Below, piece after piece: positions 13,537 through 27,182 of a DNA stretch of 64,000 nucleotides. The notes beneath the pieces were generated by a model, which saw only the letters and a list, made by a program, of their open reading frames with translations, had not been told where the DNA came from and made no database searches. The stretch is from positions 6,486,501-6,550,500 of the forward strand of contig CM076958.1 of NCBI GenBank assembly GCA_039566865.1, read 5' to 3'. Position 1 is the first letter of the stretch. Each line of letters opens with the position of its first letter. A program made the translations under genes and the position numbers. The stretch comes from Aurelia coerulea. Taxonomy: Eukaryota > Cnidaria > Scyphozoa > Semaeostomeae > Ulmaridae.

Positions 13537-14189
13537 CTTCCCCCCCAAAAATGCCCCTGCGCATGAGCAGTCCATTTCTTCCACTGTTGCGACATAACTT
13601 TCCTCGAAGGGCTGAGTATAACTCTTGCAGTCTTCCTACCTGATCTTATCTTCCACAAGGGAGGCTGAGATCTACGGAAACGTTCTAAAATAACAACAAC
13701 GTCAGCAAATGCAACTAAGGGAAATTACCCAAGAAGAGCAACTACATTAATGGACGGAGTTAAAGCTACTGGGAGGAACTTGAACAACTAACGCAACCAC
13801 AACAGCGAGGTTTACCTTGCACAACTAACACTAATAACGCAAGGAAGGCAACTAAGGGCACAAAAGCTACAATGGCCACTATGGCAACAATTACGACTAT
13901 ATTTTCTCTACTAAACAAATAACGCACACACCGAAACGAAGTTAACAACTGATTTCTCCCACAACAAACGCAACGAACGCCACATAAGAAAGAAAGAAAA
14001 CTAGGGCAATGAAGGAATCTAAATCAACTCTACTGACTCAAATAAAGCTCTACGAGTAGGGAGACTGGAGATCTACAGGGAATCTTGATGGATTTTTCAT
14101 TAAAAAAATTCTGGATTAAATTAAATGCAAACTACCGCTCCCGCACCCCGCCCTTGGGCTACTAACGCCACTAAAGTCAAGAGGATAGC

Positions 14190-15969
14190 TAGAAAACAAT
14201 AACAATAAATGTGATTTAATGAAAAAAGAAGAGAATAAAGTTAACTGCAAGACTATAGACATTATTATTTTTGTTATTATTTTCATTATTAAAAATCCAT
14301 TTAAATTACGCACGTTCACCTTCGCAGGGGCTGGCAAGGTGGTGCCAGCGGTATCCTCCTTCACAACGGCGCTCTGTCAGGGCTTCATCCCGCAGTATCA
14401 ACGAGGTGGTAGGGTGGTGGTGGGGTGCATGATCGGTCCCAGCGATTATTATCACCTATTGGGGGCTCTCACGTGACCACACTCATATCACGTGATATCT
14501 TCTCCTCCACAATGGTGCTCTTTCTAAGAATATACGGAGCTCTATTTATGAAAACGCTTAAATGACACCGGTTATAGTAAGTTAAGACAATACAAGTTTG
14601 TTACTAAGGAACAATAGGGTGCTACCACGGTTAATTGTTGGGGGCAGTCTCGTGCCTAGCCCCCATGTCACGTGACTTACCTGGCAAGTTGCCAATGTAG
14701 GTCACGTGGGGGCTAACATGGGTGAAAAGATAAAATCAAATCAAATCGAGCTATAACCAACTCCACTTAGGTAAGAAACGCAACCAGATCTACTTAGCAA
14801 CTAAGACAAGACGCCAACTAACGCAAGAAAGCCCACTAAAGCTACCAAGGCCAATAAGACAACTAAGGGCACTGAAGGTCCTGGCTCAACTAAGTCCACG
14901 GGCAAGAAGCGCAGCTACATCTACTCAACAACTAAGAAGCCAACTAACATAAGTAAGGCCACTAAACCAACCGAGGCTGGTTAGACAACTAACGCAACTA
15001 AAAGCGCTAAGGCAGCTATGTAAACGAAACAATGATTTTCGCAGTTTTTCTGAAAGGTCTTCACATAGGATTTTCATATTAGAAAACAATAACAATAAAT
15101 GTGATTTAATGAAAAAAGAAGAGAATAAAGTTAACTGCAAGACTATAGACATTATTATTTTTGTTATTATTTTCATTATTAAAAATCCATTTAAATTAGG
15201 CACGTTCACCTTCGCAGGGGCTGGCAAGGTGGTGCCAGCGGTATCCTCCTTCACAACGGCGCTCTGTCAGGGCTTCATCCCGCAGTATCAACGAGGTGGT
15301 AGGGTGGTGGTGGGGTGCATGATCGGTCCCAGCGATTATTATCACCTATTGGGGGCTCTCACGTGACCACACTCATATCACGTGATATCTTCTCCTCCAC
15401 AATGGTGCTCTTTCTAAGAATATACGGAGCTCTATTTATGAAAATGCTTAAATGACACCGGTTATAGTAAGTTAAGACAATACAAGTTTGTTACTAAGGA
15501 ACAATAGGGTGCTACCACGGTTAATTGTTGGGGGCAGTCTCGTGCCTAGCCCCCATGTCACGTGACTTACCTGGCAAGTTGCCAATGTAGGTCACGTGGG
15601 GGCTAACATGGGTGAAAAGATAAAATCAAATCAAATCGAGCTATAAACAACTCCACTTAGGTAAGAAACGCAACCAGATCTACTTAGCAACTAAGACAAG
15701 ACGCCAACTAACGCAAGAAAGCCCACTAAAGCTACCAAGGCCAATAAGACAACTAAGGGCACTGAAGGTCCTGGCTCAACTAAGTCCACGGGCAAGAAGC
15801 GCAGCTACATCTACTCAACAACTAAGAAGCCAACTAACATAAGTAAGGCCACTAAACCAACCGAGGCTGGTTAGACAACTAACGCAACTAAAAGCGCTAA
15901 GGCAGCTATGTAAACGAAACAATGATTTTCGCAGTTTTTCTGAAAGGTCTTCACATAGGATTTTCATAT
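14190..15969. repeat. 890-bp direct tandem duplication
   Basis: Sequence from about 14190 repeats from about 15080 with very few changes; the same ATG lies at 14219 and 15109. The second copy continues into sequence that is also present at 31.24-32.1 kb. The duplicated block contains a CACGTG-rich segment and ACTAA-rich filler but no gene. Confidence 0.9.
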
Positions 15970-15999
15970 TTTTTTCAAAATGATGCTTGCCGTTTGGAC

Positions 16000-18240
16000 A
16001 TAAATCATTGTACTTCACTAAGGAACAAACCAAACATTCGTATCTTGTACCATTGCTCGGATATAAGTGGTGACTTGGCACTTTGCCAAATTATTTGACG
16101 TCATTTGGCAATGTGCCAACTTCCCACCACAAATGCCCCTGCGCACGAGCAGTCCATTTCTTTCTCTATTTCCATGAAACTTTCCTCGAAGGGCTGAGTA
16201 TAACATTTGCAGTCTTCCTACCTGATGTTATCTTCCACAAGGGAGGCTGAGATTTACGGAAACGTTCTAAAATAACAACAACGTCAGCAAATGCTACTAA
16301 GGGAACTCAGCCAAGAAGAGCAACTACATTAATGGACGGAGTTAAAGCTACTGGGGGGAAATTCAACAACTAACGCAACCACAACAGCGAGGTTTACCTT
16401 GCACAACTAACACTAATAACGCAAGGAAGGCAACTTAGGGCACAAAAGCTACTATGGCCACTATGGCAACAATTACGACTACATCTTCTCTACTAAACAA
16501 ATGACACACACACCGAAACGAAGTTAACAACTAATTTCTCCCAAAACAAACGCTACCAACGCCACATAAGAAAGAAAGAAAACTAGGGCAACGAAGGAAT
16601 CGAAATCAACTCTACTGAAACGAATAAAGCTCTACGAGTAGGGAGACTGGAGATATACAGAAGCTGTCATAATAATCACAACGTCACGAAATGCAACTGC
16701 AACTTACGGCAATGAGGCAAGAAGAGCTACTTCATTAAATCAAGGGGTCAACGCAACAAACGCTACTTGGGCAACCAAATGAACAACGCTACCACAAGAA
16801 CAAGGGTACTGTCAATAACGGCAAAAAGCTACTATGGCCCCTAAGCTAAGAATTACGACTACATCATTATTCATTTCTACCAAACAAATAACGCATACAC
16901 TAAAACAAAGGCAAACAACGAAACGAAGACAACTAACGCCACAAAAGAAACAAACACCTAATTGAACAAATACCAGGCAACTAAATCAACCCTACTGAAG
17001 CAAAGCTGCGTGAGCAAGCCAAGGGGTCTATCTCTCTTCCCAAAAAGCCTCCGGGACTCTTTAAAACAACGGGGTTTGTAGGCAATTTTTATGGATTTCA
17101 ACCACAACAGCGAGGTTTACCTTGCACAACTAACACTAATAACGCAAGGAAGGCAACGAAGGGCACAAAAGCTACTATGCCCACTATGGCAACAATTACG
17201 ACTACATCTTCTCTACTAAGCAAATGACGCACACACCGAAACGAAGTTAACAACTAATTTCTCCCAAAACAAACGCTACCAATGCCACATAAGAAAGAAA
17301 GAAAACTAGGGCAACGAAGGAATCGAAATCAACTCTACTGAAACGAATAAAGCTCTACGAGTAGGGAGACTGGAGAAAAACAGAAGCTGTCATAATAATC
17401 ACAACGTCACGAAATGCAACTGCAACTTACGGCAATGAGGCAAGAAGAGCTACTTCATTAAATCAAGGGGTCAACGCAACAAACGCTACTTGAGCAACCA
17501 AATGAACAACGCTACCACAAGAACAAGGGTACTGTCAATAACGGCAAAAAGCTACTATAGCCCCTAAGCTAAGAATTACGACTACATCATTTCTACCAAA
17601 CAAATAACGCATACACTAAAACAAAGGCAAACAACGAAGACTACTAACGCCACAAAAGAAACAAACACCTAAGTGAACAAATACCAGGCAACTAAATCAA
17701 CCCAACTGAAGCAAAGCTGCCTGAGCAAGCCAAGGGGTCTATCTCTCTTCCTAAAAAGCCTCCGGGACTCTATAAAACAATGGGGTTTGTAGGGAATTTT
17801 TATGGATTTCTCTTTAAAAAAATTATGGATTACATTAAATGCAAACTACCGCTCCCCCACCCCGCCGTTGGGCTACTAACGCCACAAAAGTCAAGAGGCT
17901 AGCTAGAAAACAATAACAAAAAATGTGAATTAATGAAAAAGAAGAGAATAAAGTTAACGGCAATAACTATAGACATTATTATTTTTGTTATTATTTTTAT
18001 AATTAAAAATCTGTTTAAAGTAGGCTAGAAAACAAATAGCAAAAATTACAGCTAATTAAGGTCTACCACAGCTAATTAACGCCTACTCAGAAGGCCTGCT
18101 AAGAAGGCCTACTACTAATTAAGGCCTTTCATTTCATTTCATTTCATTTCATTTGAAGTGATGTGAATTTGACGTGAAGAACTGCGGCAACTATTCTCAC
18201 TTCATCTAATAATGCAACTAAATCTGCTAAGGTAACTATA
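16000..18240. repeat. ACTAA-rich filler, internally duplicated, no gene
   Basis: The stretch is mostly ACTAA/GCAAC-type low-complexity DNA. A block at about 16370-16990 recurs at about 17100-17700. A short E-box/NFI segment lies at 16070-16115. The whole block is repeated near 32.2-34.4 kb. I see no coding region. Confidence 0.75.
18127..18154. repeat. (ATTTC)n microsatellite
   Basis: Five to six consecutive ATTTC units replace the usual ACTACTAACAC sequence upstream of this hairpin cluster. The paralogous position near 34280 lacks the microsatellite, so it arose after the segmental duplication or was lost in the other copy. Confidence 0.9.
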
Positions 18241-18318
18241 ACAATGACGGATAACAAGAGCAAGTATAAAACAACCACACCAACGACGAAAATAAGACTG
18301 GAAGTACTGATAGTGTGG

Positions 18319-18430
18319 CGCGCGAAGCGCGACAGTGGCCGCCGCAGGCGGCCCGGGCGCCAAAGGCGCCCAAGCCCTCCGCAGGAGCTAGGAACTCCGA
18401 ACCCGCGCGCAGCGCGGGTTCGGATTCCTA
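18319..18430. repeat. GC-rich mini-hairpin cluster 2
   Basis: Same five-hairpin order as the cluster at 10944. The third loop is AAA instead of GAA; both 7-bp stem arms are intact. The same AAA variant occurs in the cluster at 34453, consistent with their shared duplication. Confidence 0.9.
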
Positions 18431-19591
18431 GTCTCTATATATAACGGGTGCAGAGGTCGGTTAAGATTGTTCTTTTGTCGTGGAATATGTTTGTGTGCTG
18501 TGCCGAGATCTCCACGTTCCCGTGCCCCCTCACTGCCGCTCTTCCACTCCAAAAATCACCCCGAAAATCTAAGTTAGCCGAATCTGTGTAAGAAGTTGGG
18601 GGCAGCCACTCGGGCTGGGGTAGGAGCGGGGGAACTTTTTGGCAGCCGTCCTATTTTCCAGTTTGACGTACGTCGAACGTCACGGAACAATCGACGTGAG
18701 TCACTAACGACTCTTGATGGGGTCATCAAGGGTCGTCAACGGACAAAATGGGTTTGTCAACGGAAAACAATGCTGGATTGTCAACAACCTAGGGGCTACG
18801 TAACACCGACGTCACGCAATGAACCTTCACAGGGGCTCAGTTCCTCCTCCCCAAGAGGTGGGGCTCACCTCCACAAACACAATGGGAAACCTGACTGGGG
18901 GCAGTCACGTGATGGCACCCCATGTCACGTGACTCACTTGGCACGTTGCCAAAATTGGTCATGTGACTAGGATAGCTCCTATCATGTGACTTGGCAAGTT
19001 CCTACGTTTCGAGTGAGCTCAATATGGAAGTCAACAACGAGCATAGTTAGGCCTATTCCCCTCTACTGAAGCAAGAAGTAACACTGTTCTGTCACGAAAA
19101 ATACGCAAGCAGCAAATAACTCCAGCTTCCTTCCTGCTCCAGCGAAAACATAGGCCTACTTACGTTTCACTTCCATGCTCTTGATTTCCGAAATTTCCGT
19201 TGAATTGCTTTCACTCTTTGCCCCAAGGTAATTTCATCCAATTTAAATTTCATAATCGCTATCTTCGAAGATCTACTCCCCAAACAAACACTCCTGTAGA
19301 TATTTCAACTTCACGAATCACTATCCTAACATTCAGCGGTCAACTACAGATCATCTGCACGACCAAATCTTACGACGCAACAGATTTTGCAGGTAATTTT
19401 ATCGTGCCAAGATCATTAGGTAGGAAGTTAATCGTGCCAATCATCATTACCGGAAGCACATCTGCTCATTACTTCAATTCATAATGAATACGTTCACCTG
19501 CACAGAGGTTATTGTGCGCAGCATTCAGCACTTATCCAGCAAAGACAAAAGGTACTTCCTGTTAGCTATTTTCACATAACCTAACCCCTCT

Positions 19592-20030
19592 ACCATATGC
19601 AGATTGCCATTGGCTAATTTGGATTGGTACAGACCCCATAGTGAAGCTACTAAAGATGAAAGCCGACTGTTATTGGCTAATTTCAAATGACCTAACCGAT
19701 CTAGCATATGCAGATTGCCATTGGCCAATTTCAATTGGTACAAACCCAATAGTGAAGCTACTAAAGATGAAAGCCGACTGTTATTGGCTAATTTCAAATG
19801 ACCTAACCGATCTAGCATATGCAGATTGCCATTGGCTAATTTCAATTGGTACAAGCCCCATAGTGAAGCTACTAAAGATGAAAGCTGACTGTTATTGGCT
19901 AATTTCAAATGACCCAACCCATCTAGCATATGCAGATTGCCATTGGCTAATTTCAATTGGTACAAACTCCATACTGAACTTACTAAACATAATAGCCGAC
20001 TCTTATTGGCTAATTTCAAATGACCTATCC
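19592..20030. repeat. 111-bp tandem repeat array 3 (about 4 units)
   Basis: The shortest and most regular array. The minus strand stays open for 170 codons (19525-20037) and the plus strand for 158 codons (19641-20117) because no unit carries a frame-shifting indel. The minus-strand peptide repeats LKLAN followed by leucine-rich text every 16 and 21 residues. Confidence 0.9.
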
Positions 20031-20092
20031 CATACAAAAGGAGGCTACACTGTGAGGGCAGTCATACTATCTCACATTAGTTGGGGGCAGTC

Positions 20093-20228
20093 ACGTGTCT
20101 GCCCCCATGTCACGTGACTTACATGGCAAAGTTCCAAAATTGGTCATGTGACTTGGCACGGTGCCAAGTTCCGGTCATGTGACTTGGCACTTTGCCAAAT
20201 TATGTGACGTCATTTGGCACTGTGCCAA
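20093..20228. other. E-box/NFI palindrome module 3
   Basis: Same motif order and spacing as the module at 9348. The NFI-like spacers here are ACGGT, ACTTT and ACTGT, all flanked by intact TTGGC and GCCAA half-sites. Confidence 0.7.
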
Positions 20229-21703
20229 CTTCCCCCCACAAATGCCCCTGTGCATGAGCAGTCCATTTCCTTCACTATTTCCTGAAAACTTTCCTCGAAG
20301 GGCTGAGTATAACTCTTGCAGTCTTCCTACCTGATGTTATCTTCCACAAGGGAGGTTGAGATCTATGGAAACGTTCTAAAATAACAACAACGTCAGCAAA
20401 TGCAACTAAGGGAACTCAGCCAAGAAGAGCAACTACATTAATGGACGGAGTTAAAGCTACTGGGAGGAACTTCAACAACTAATGCAACCAGAACAGCGAG
20501 GTTTACCTTGCACAACTAACACTAATAACGCAAGGATAGCAACTAAGGGCACAAAAGCTACTACGGCCACTATGGCAACAATTACGACTACATCTTCTCT
20601 ACTAAACAAATAACGCACATACCAAAACGAAGTTAACAACTAATTTCTCCCACAACAAACGCTATCAACGCCACAAAGAAAGAAAGACAACTAGGGCAAC
20701 GAAGGAATCTAAATCAACTCTACTGAAACGAAAAAAGCTCTACGAGTAGGGAGACTGGAGATCTACCGAAGCAGTCATAATAATCACAACGTCACGAAAT
20801 GCAACTGCAACTTACGGCAATGAGGCAAGAAGAGCAACTTCATTAAATCAAGGGGTCAACGCAACAAACGCTACTTGGGCAACAAAATGAATAACGCTAC
20901 CACAACAACAATCGTACCATCAATAACGGCAAAAAGCTACTATGGCTGCTAAGCCAAGAATTACGACTACATCATTTCTACCAAACAAATAACGCATACA
21001 CTAATACAAAGGCAACAACTAATTTCTCCAACAACGAAGGCTACTAACGCCACAAAAGAAACAAACACCTAAGTGAACAAATACCAGGCAACTAAATCAA
21101 CCCTACTGAAGAAGCTGCCTGAGGAAAAGGGGTCTATCTCTCTTCCCAAAAAGCCTCCGGGACTCTTTAAAACAATGGGGTTTGTAGGGAATTTTTATGG
21201 ATTTTTCTTTAAAAAATTATGGATTAAATTAAATGCAAACTACCGCTCCCCCACCCCGCCCTTGGGCTACTAACGCCACTAAAGTCAAGAGGATAGCTAG
21301 AAAACAATAACAAAAAATGTGAATTAATGAAAAAAGAAGAGAATAAAGTTAACTGCAATAATAACTATAGACATTATTTTTTTGTTATTATTTTCATTAT
21401 TTTTTTTAAATAATCTATTTAAAGTAGGCTAGAAAATAAATAGCTAAAATTACAACTAATTAAGGCTACGAGAGCTAATTAACGCCTACTAAGAAGGCCT
21501 ACTACTACTAATTAAGGACTACTACTAATTAAGGCCTACTACTAACACACTTCAGGTACGTGAAGAACTGCGGCAACTATTCTCACTTCATCTACCAATG
21601 CAACTACATCAGCTAAGGTAACTAGAACAATGACGGATAACAAGAGCAAGTATAAAGCAACCACACCAACGAAGAAAATAACACTGAAAGTACTGATAAT
21701 GTG

Positions 21704-21817
21704 GCGCGCGAAGCGCGACAGGGGTCGCCGCAGGCGGCCCGGCGCGCCGAAGGCGCCCAAGCCCTCCGCAGGAGCTAGGAACTCCAAACCCGCGCGCAGC
21801 GCGGGTTCGGATTCCTA
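21704..21817. repeat. GC-rich mini-hairpin cluster 3 (most diverged)
   Basis: The five hairpins are recognisable, but this copy is 114 bp long and has damage. In hairpin 2 one pair is now a G-T wobble. Hairpin 3 has an internal mismatch and an inserted base. The long fifth stem has one A-C mismatch. All loops still read GAA or GCA. Confidence 0.85.
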
Positions 21818-21959
21818 GTCTTATATATAACGGGTGAGAGGTCGGCTAAGATTGTTCCATTGTCCTCGAATTAATGTGTCTGCTCTGCCGGGATCTCCAC
21901 CTTCCCGTGCCCCCTCGCCGCCGCTCTTCCTCTCCAAAAATCGCCCCGAAAATCTAAGT

Positions 21960-22900
21960 TTGTGGAATCTATGTGAGAAGTTGGGGGCAGCCACTTCCGC
22001 TGGGGTAGGAGCGGGGGAACTTTTTGGCAGCCGTCCTATTTTCCAGTTTGACGTACGCTCAACGTCACGGAACAATCGAGGTGAGTCACTAACGACTCTT
22101 GATGGGGTCATCAAGGGTCGTCAACGGACAAAATCGGTTTGTCAACAGAAAACAATGCTGGATTGTCAACAACCTAGGGGCTACGTAACACCGACGTCAC
22201 GCAGAGAAGTTCGCAGGGGCTCAGTTCCTCCTCCGTAACAGTTGGGGCTCACCTCCACAAAAACAATGGGAAAGCTGACTGGGGGCAGTCACGTGTTGGC
22301 ACCCCATGTCACGTGACTAACTTGGCAAGTTGCCAAAATTGGTCATGTGACCTATCATGAGACTTGGTAAGTCCCTACGTTTCGAGTGAGCTCAATGTGG
22401 AAGTAAACAACAAGTTAGGCCTATTCCCCTCTACTGAAGCAATAAGTAACACGCATCCACTTCCGCTGGGGTACGAGCGGGGGAACTTTTTGGCAGCCGT
22501 CCTATTTTCCAGTTTGACGTAGGGTGAACGTCACTGAACAATCGAGGTGAGTCACTAACGACTCTTGATGGGGTCATCAAGGGTCGTCAACGGACAAAAT
22601 CGGTTTGTCAACGGAAAACAATGCTGGATTGTCAACAACCTAGGGGCTACGTAACACCGACGTCACGCAATGGAACTTCACAGGGGTTCAGTCCCTCCTC
22701 CGCAGCAGTTGGGGCTCACACCCACACAAACAATGGGAAAACTGACTGGGGGCAGTCACGTGTTGGCACCCCATGTCACGTGACTAACTTGGCACGTTGC
22801 CAAAATTTGTCATGTGACCTATCCTGTGACTTGGCAAGTCCCTACGTTTCGAGTGAGCTCAATGTGGAAGTAAACAACAAGTTAGGCCTATTCCCCTCTA
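21960..22900. repeat. Duplicated CACGTG-rich segment with no gene
   Basis: Two copies of a segment starting CCACTTCCGCTGGGGTA lie at about 21990 and 22447. Each contains GATGGGGTCATCAAGGGTCGTC, a TGGGGGCAGTCACGTG site and paired CACGTG/CATGTG sites. Other single copies are at about 7557, 18606 and 26180. No ORF is supported. Confidence 0.75.
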
Positions 22901-23462
22901 CTGAAGCAAGAAGTAACACTGCTCTGTCGCGAAAAATACGCAAGTAGCATATAACTCCAGCTTTCTTCCTGCTCCAGCGAAAACATAGGCCTACTTACGT
23001 TTCACTTCCATGCTCTTCATTCTGAAACTTCCGTTGAATTCCCATCACTTTTTCCCCCAAGGTAATTTCATCCAATTTAAATTCCATAATCGCTGTTTTC
23101 GAAGATCTACTCCCCAAACAAACACTCCTGTAGATATTTCAACTTCACGAATCACTATCCTAACATTCAGCGGTCAACTACAGATCATCTGCACGACCAA
23201 ATCTTATGTCGCAACAGATTTTGCAGGTAATTTTATCGTGCCAAGATCATTAGGTAGGAAGTTAATCGTGCCAAGATCATTAGGAAGCCACTTCTCCGGG
23301 AAACAATCGTTATAACAACGATCACATCATTAGTTGCTCATTACTTCAATGCATAATGAATACGTTCAACCTGCACAGAGGTTATTATGCGCAGCAGTCA
23401 GCACTTATCCAGCAAAGACAAAAGGTACTTCCTGTTAGCTATTTTCACATTACCTAGCCCCT

Positions 23463-24232
23463 CTACCATATGCAGATTGCCATTGGCTAATTTGGATTGG
23501 TACAGACCCCATAGTGAAGCTACTAAAGATGAAAGCCGACTGTTATTGGCTAATTTCAAATGACCTAACCGATCTAGCATATGCAGATTGCCATTGGCCA
23601 ATTTCAATTGGTACAAACCCAATAGTGAAGCTACTAAAGACGAAAGCCGACTGTTATTGGCTAATTTCAAATGACCAAACCGATCTAGCATATGCAGATT
23701 GCCATTGGCTAATTTCAATTGCTACAGACTCCCATAGTGAAGCTACTAAAGGCGAAAGCCGACTGTTATTGGCTAATTTCAAATGACCCAACCCATCTAC
23801 CATATGGAGATTCCCATTGGCTAATTTCAATTGGTACAAACTCCATAGTGAAGCTACTAAAGATGAAAGCTGACTGTTATTGGCTAATTTCAAATGACCC
23901 AACCCATCTAGCATAGGCAGATTGCCATTGGCTAATTTCAATTGGTACAAACCCCATAGTGAAGCTACTAAAGATGAACCGAGCAAATCTACCTGATTAT
24001 TGGCCAATTTCAAGTAGTGACCTAACCGATCTAGCATTTGCAGATTGCCATTGGCTAATTTCAATTGGTACAAACACTATAGTGAAGCTACCGACTGTTA
24101 TTGGCTAATTTCAAATGACCTAACCCATCTAGCATAGGCAGATTGCCATTGGCTAATTTCAATTGGTACAAACTCCATACTGAACTTACTAAACATAATA
24201 GCCGACTCTTATTGGCTAATTTCAAATGACCT
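23463..24232. repeat. 111-bp tandem repeat array 4 (about 7 units)
   Basis: Same 111-bp unit. Two units carry rearranged segments near 23975-24010 and 24080 that shorten them and shift the frame, so no ORF crosses the array. Confidence 0.88.
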
Positions 24233-24288
24233 ATCCCATACAAAAGGAGGCTACACTGTGAGGGCAGTCATACTATCTCACATTAGTT

Positions 24289-24434
24289 GGGGGCAGTCAC
24301 GTGTCTGCCCCCATGTCACGTGACTTACTTGGCAAAGTTCCAAAATTGGTCATGTGACTTGGCACGGTGCCAAGTTCCGGTCATGTGACTTGGCACTTTG
24401 CCAAATTATGTGACGTCATTTGGCACTGTGCCAA
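24289..24434. other. E-box/NFI palindrome module 4
   Basis: Motif order and spacing match the module at 9348, with intact TTGGC/GCCAA half-sites in three of four NFI-like palindromes. Confidence 0.7.
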
Positions 24435-25894
24435 CTTCCCCCCACAAATGCCCCTGTGCATGAGCAGTCCATTTCCTTCACTATTTCCTGAAAACTTTCC
24501 TCCAAGGGCTGAGTATAACTCTTGCAGTCTTCCTACCTGATGTTATCTTCCACAAGGGAGGTTGAGATCTATGGAAACGTTCTAAAATAACAACAACGTC
24601 AGCAAATGCAACTAAGGGAACTCAGCCAAGAAGAGCAACTACATTAATGGACGGAGTTAAAGCTACTGGGAGGAACTTCAACAACTAATGCAACCAAAAC
24701 AGCGAGGTTTACCTTGCGCAACTAACACCAATAACGCAAGGAAGGCAACTAAGGGCACAAAAGCTACAATGGCCACTATGGCGACAATTACGACTACATC
24801 TTCTCTACTAAACAAATAACGCACATACCAAAACGAAGTTAACAACTAATTTCTCCCACAACAAACGCTACCAACGCCACATAAGAAAGAAAGAAAACTA
24901 GGGCAACGAAGGAATCTAAATCAACTCTACTGAAACGAAAAAGCTCTACGAGTAGGGAGACTGGAGATCTACCGAAGCGGTCATAATAATCACAACGTCA
25001 CGAAATGCAACTGCAACTTACGGCAATGAGGCAAGAAGAGCAACTTCATTAAATCAAGGGGTAGAACGCAACAAACGCTACTTGGGCAACCAAATGAACA
25101 ACGCTACCACAACAACAATGGTACCGTCAATAACGGCAAAAAGCTACTATGGCCGCTAAGCCAAGAATTACGACTACATTATTTCTATCAAACAAATAGC
25201 GCATACACTAAAACAAAGGCAAACAACGAAGGCTACTAACGCCACATAAGAAACAAACACCTAAGTGAACAATTACCAGGCAACTAAATCAACCCTACTG
25301 AACACAAAGCTGCCTGAGGAAGCCAAGGGGTCTATCTCTCTTTCCAAAAAGCCTACGGGACTCTTTAAAACAATGGGCTTTGTAGGGAATTTTTATGGAT
25401 TTTCTTTAAAATATTATGGATTAAATCAAATGCAAACTACCGCTCCCCTACCCCGCCCTTGGGCTACTAACGCCACTAAAGTAAAGAGGATAGCTAGAAA
25501 ACAATAACAAAAAATGTGAATTAATGAAAAAGAAGAGAATAAAGTTAACTGTAATAACTATAGACATTGTTATTTTTGTTATTATTTTTATTTATCAATA
25601 ATCTATTTAAAGTAGGCTAGAAAATAAATAGCTAAAATTACAACTAATTCAGGCTACCAGAGCTAATTAACGCCTACTAAGAAGGCTACTAAGGCCTACT
25701 AATTAAGGCCTACTGCTAATTAAGGCCTACTACTAACACACTTCAGGTACGTGAAGAACTGCGGCAACTATTCTCACTTCATCTACCAATGCAACTACAT
25801 CAGCTAAGGTAACTAGAACAATGACGGATAACAAGAGCAAGTATAAAGCAATAATACCAACGAAGAGAATAACACTGAAAGTACTGATATTGTG

Positions 25895-26007
25895 GCGCGC
25901 GAAGCGCGACAGTGGCCGCCGCAGGCGGCCCGGGCGCCGAAGGCGCCCAAGCCCTCCGCAGGAGCTAGGAACTCCGAACCCGCGCGCAGCGCGGGTTCGG
26001 ATTCCTA
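25895..26007. repeat. GC-rich mini-hairpin cluster 4
   Basis: Same five hairpins as the cluster at 10944, with all stems intact and loops GAA, GCA, GAA, GCA, GCA. Confidence 0.9.
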
Positions 26008-27182
26008 GTCTTATATATAACGGGTGCACGATCGGTTAAGATTGTTCTTTTGTGGTGGAATATGTTTGTGTGCAGTGTCGGGATCCCTATGTTCCCGTGC
26101 CCCCTCGCCGCCGCTCTTCCACTCCAAAAATCACCCCGAAAATCTAAGTTAGCCGAATGTGTGTGAGAAGTTGGGGGCAGCCACTCGGGCAGGGGTAGGA
26201 GCGGGGGAACTTTTTGGCAGACGTCCTATTTTCCAGTTTGACGTACGCTCAACGTCACGGAACAATCGAGGTGAGTCACTAACGACTCTTGATGGGGTCA
26301 TCAAGGGTCGTTAACGGACAAAATCGGTTTGTCAACGGAAAACAATGCTGGATTGTCAACAACCTAGGGGCTACGTAACACCGACGTCACGCAATGGAAC
26401 TTCACAGGGGCTCAGTTCCTCCTCCGCAACAGGTGGGGCAAACACCCACACAAACAATTGGAAAACTGACTGGGGGCAGTCACGTGTTGGCACCCCATGT
26501 CACGTGACACACTTGGCACGTTGCCAAAATTGGTCATGTGACCTATCATGAGACTTGGTAAGTCCCTACGTTTCGAGTGAGCTCAATGTGGAAGTAAACA
26601 ACAAGTTAGGCCTATTCCCCTCTACTGAAGCAAGAAGTAACACTGTTCTGTCGCGAAAAATACGCAAGTAGCATATAACTCCACCTTTCTTCCTGCTCCA
26701 GCGAAAACATAGGCCTACTTACGTTTCACTTCCACGCTCTTCATTCTGAAACTTCTGTTGATTTCCCATCACTTTTTCCCCCAAGGTAATTTCATCCAAT
26801 TCAAATTTCATAATCGCTATCTTCGAAGATCTACTCCCAAAACAAACACTCCTGTAGATATTTCAACTTCACGAATCACTATCCTAACATTCAGCGGTCA
26901 ACTAAAACTCATCTGCACGACCAAATCTTACGACGCAACAGATATTGCAGGTAATTTTATCGTGCCAAGGTCATTAGGTAGGAAGTTAATCGTGCCAAGA
27001 TCATTAGGAAGCCACTTCTCCGGGAAACAATCGTTATAAGGACGATCACATCATTAGTTGCTCATTACTTCAATGCATAATGAATACGTTCACCTGCACA
27101 GAGGTTATTGTGCGCAGCAGTCAGCACTTATCCAGCAAAGACAAAAGGTACTTCCTGTTAGCTATTTTCACATTACCTAGCC

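Noticed and set aside
14219..15366. Repeated 85-codon ORF with a hydrophobic segment
   Set aside because: The hydrophobic part is an ATT-rich strip and the rest crosses hairpin and E-box satellite DNA; no homology was recognised.
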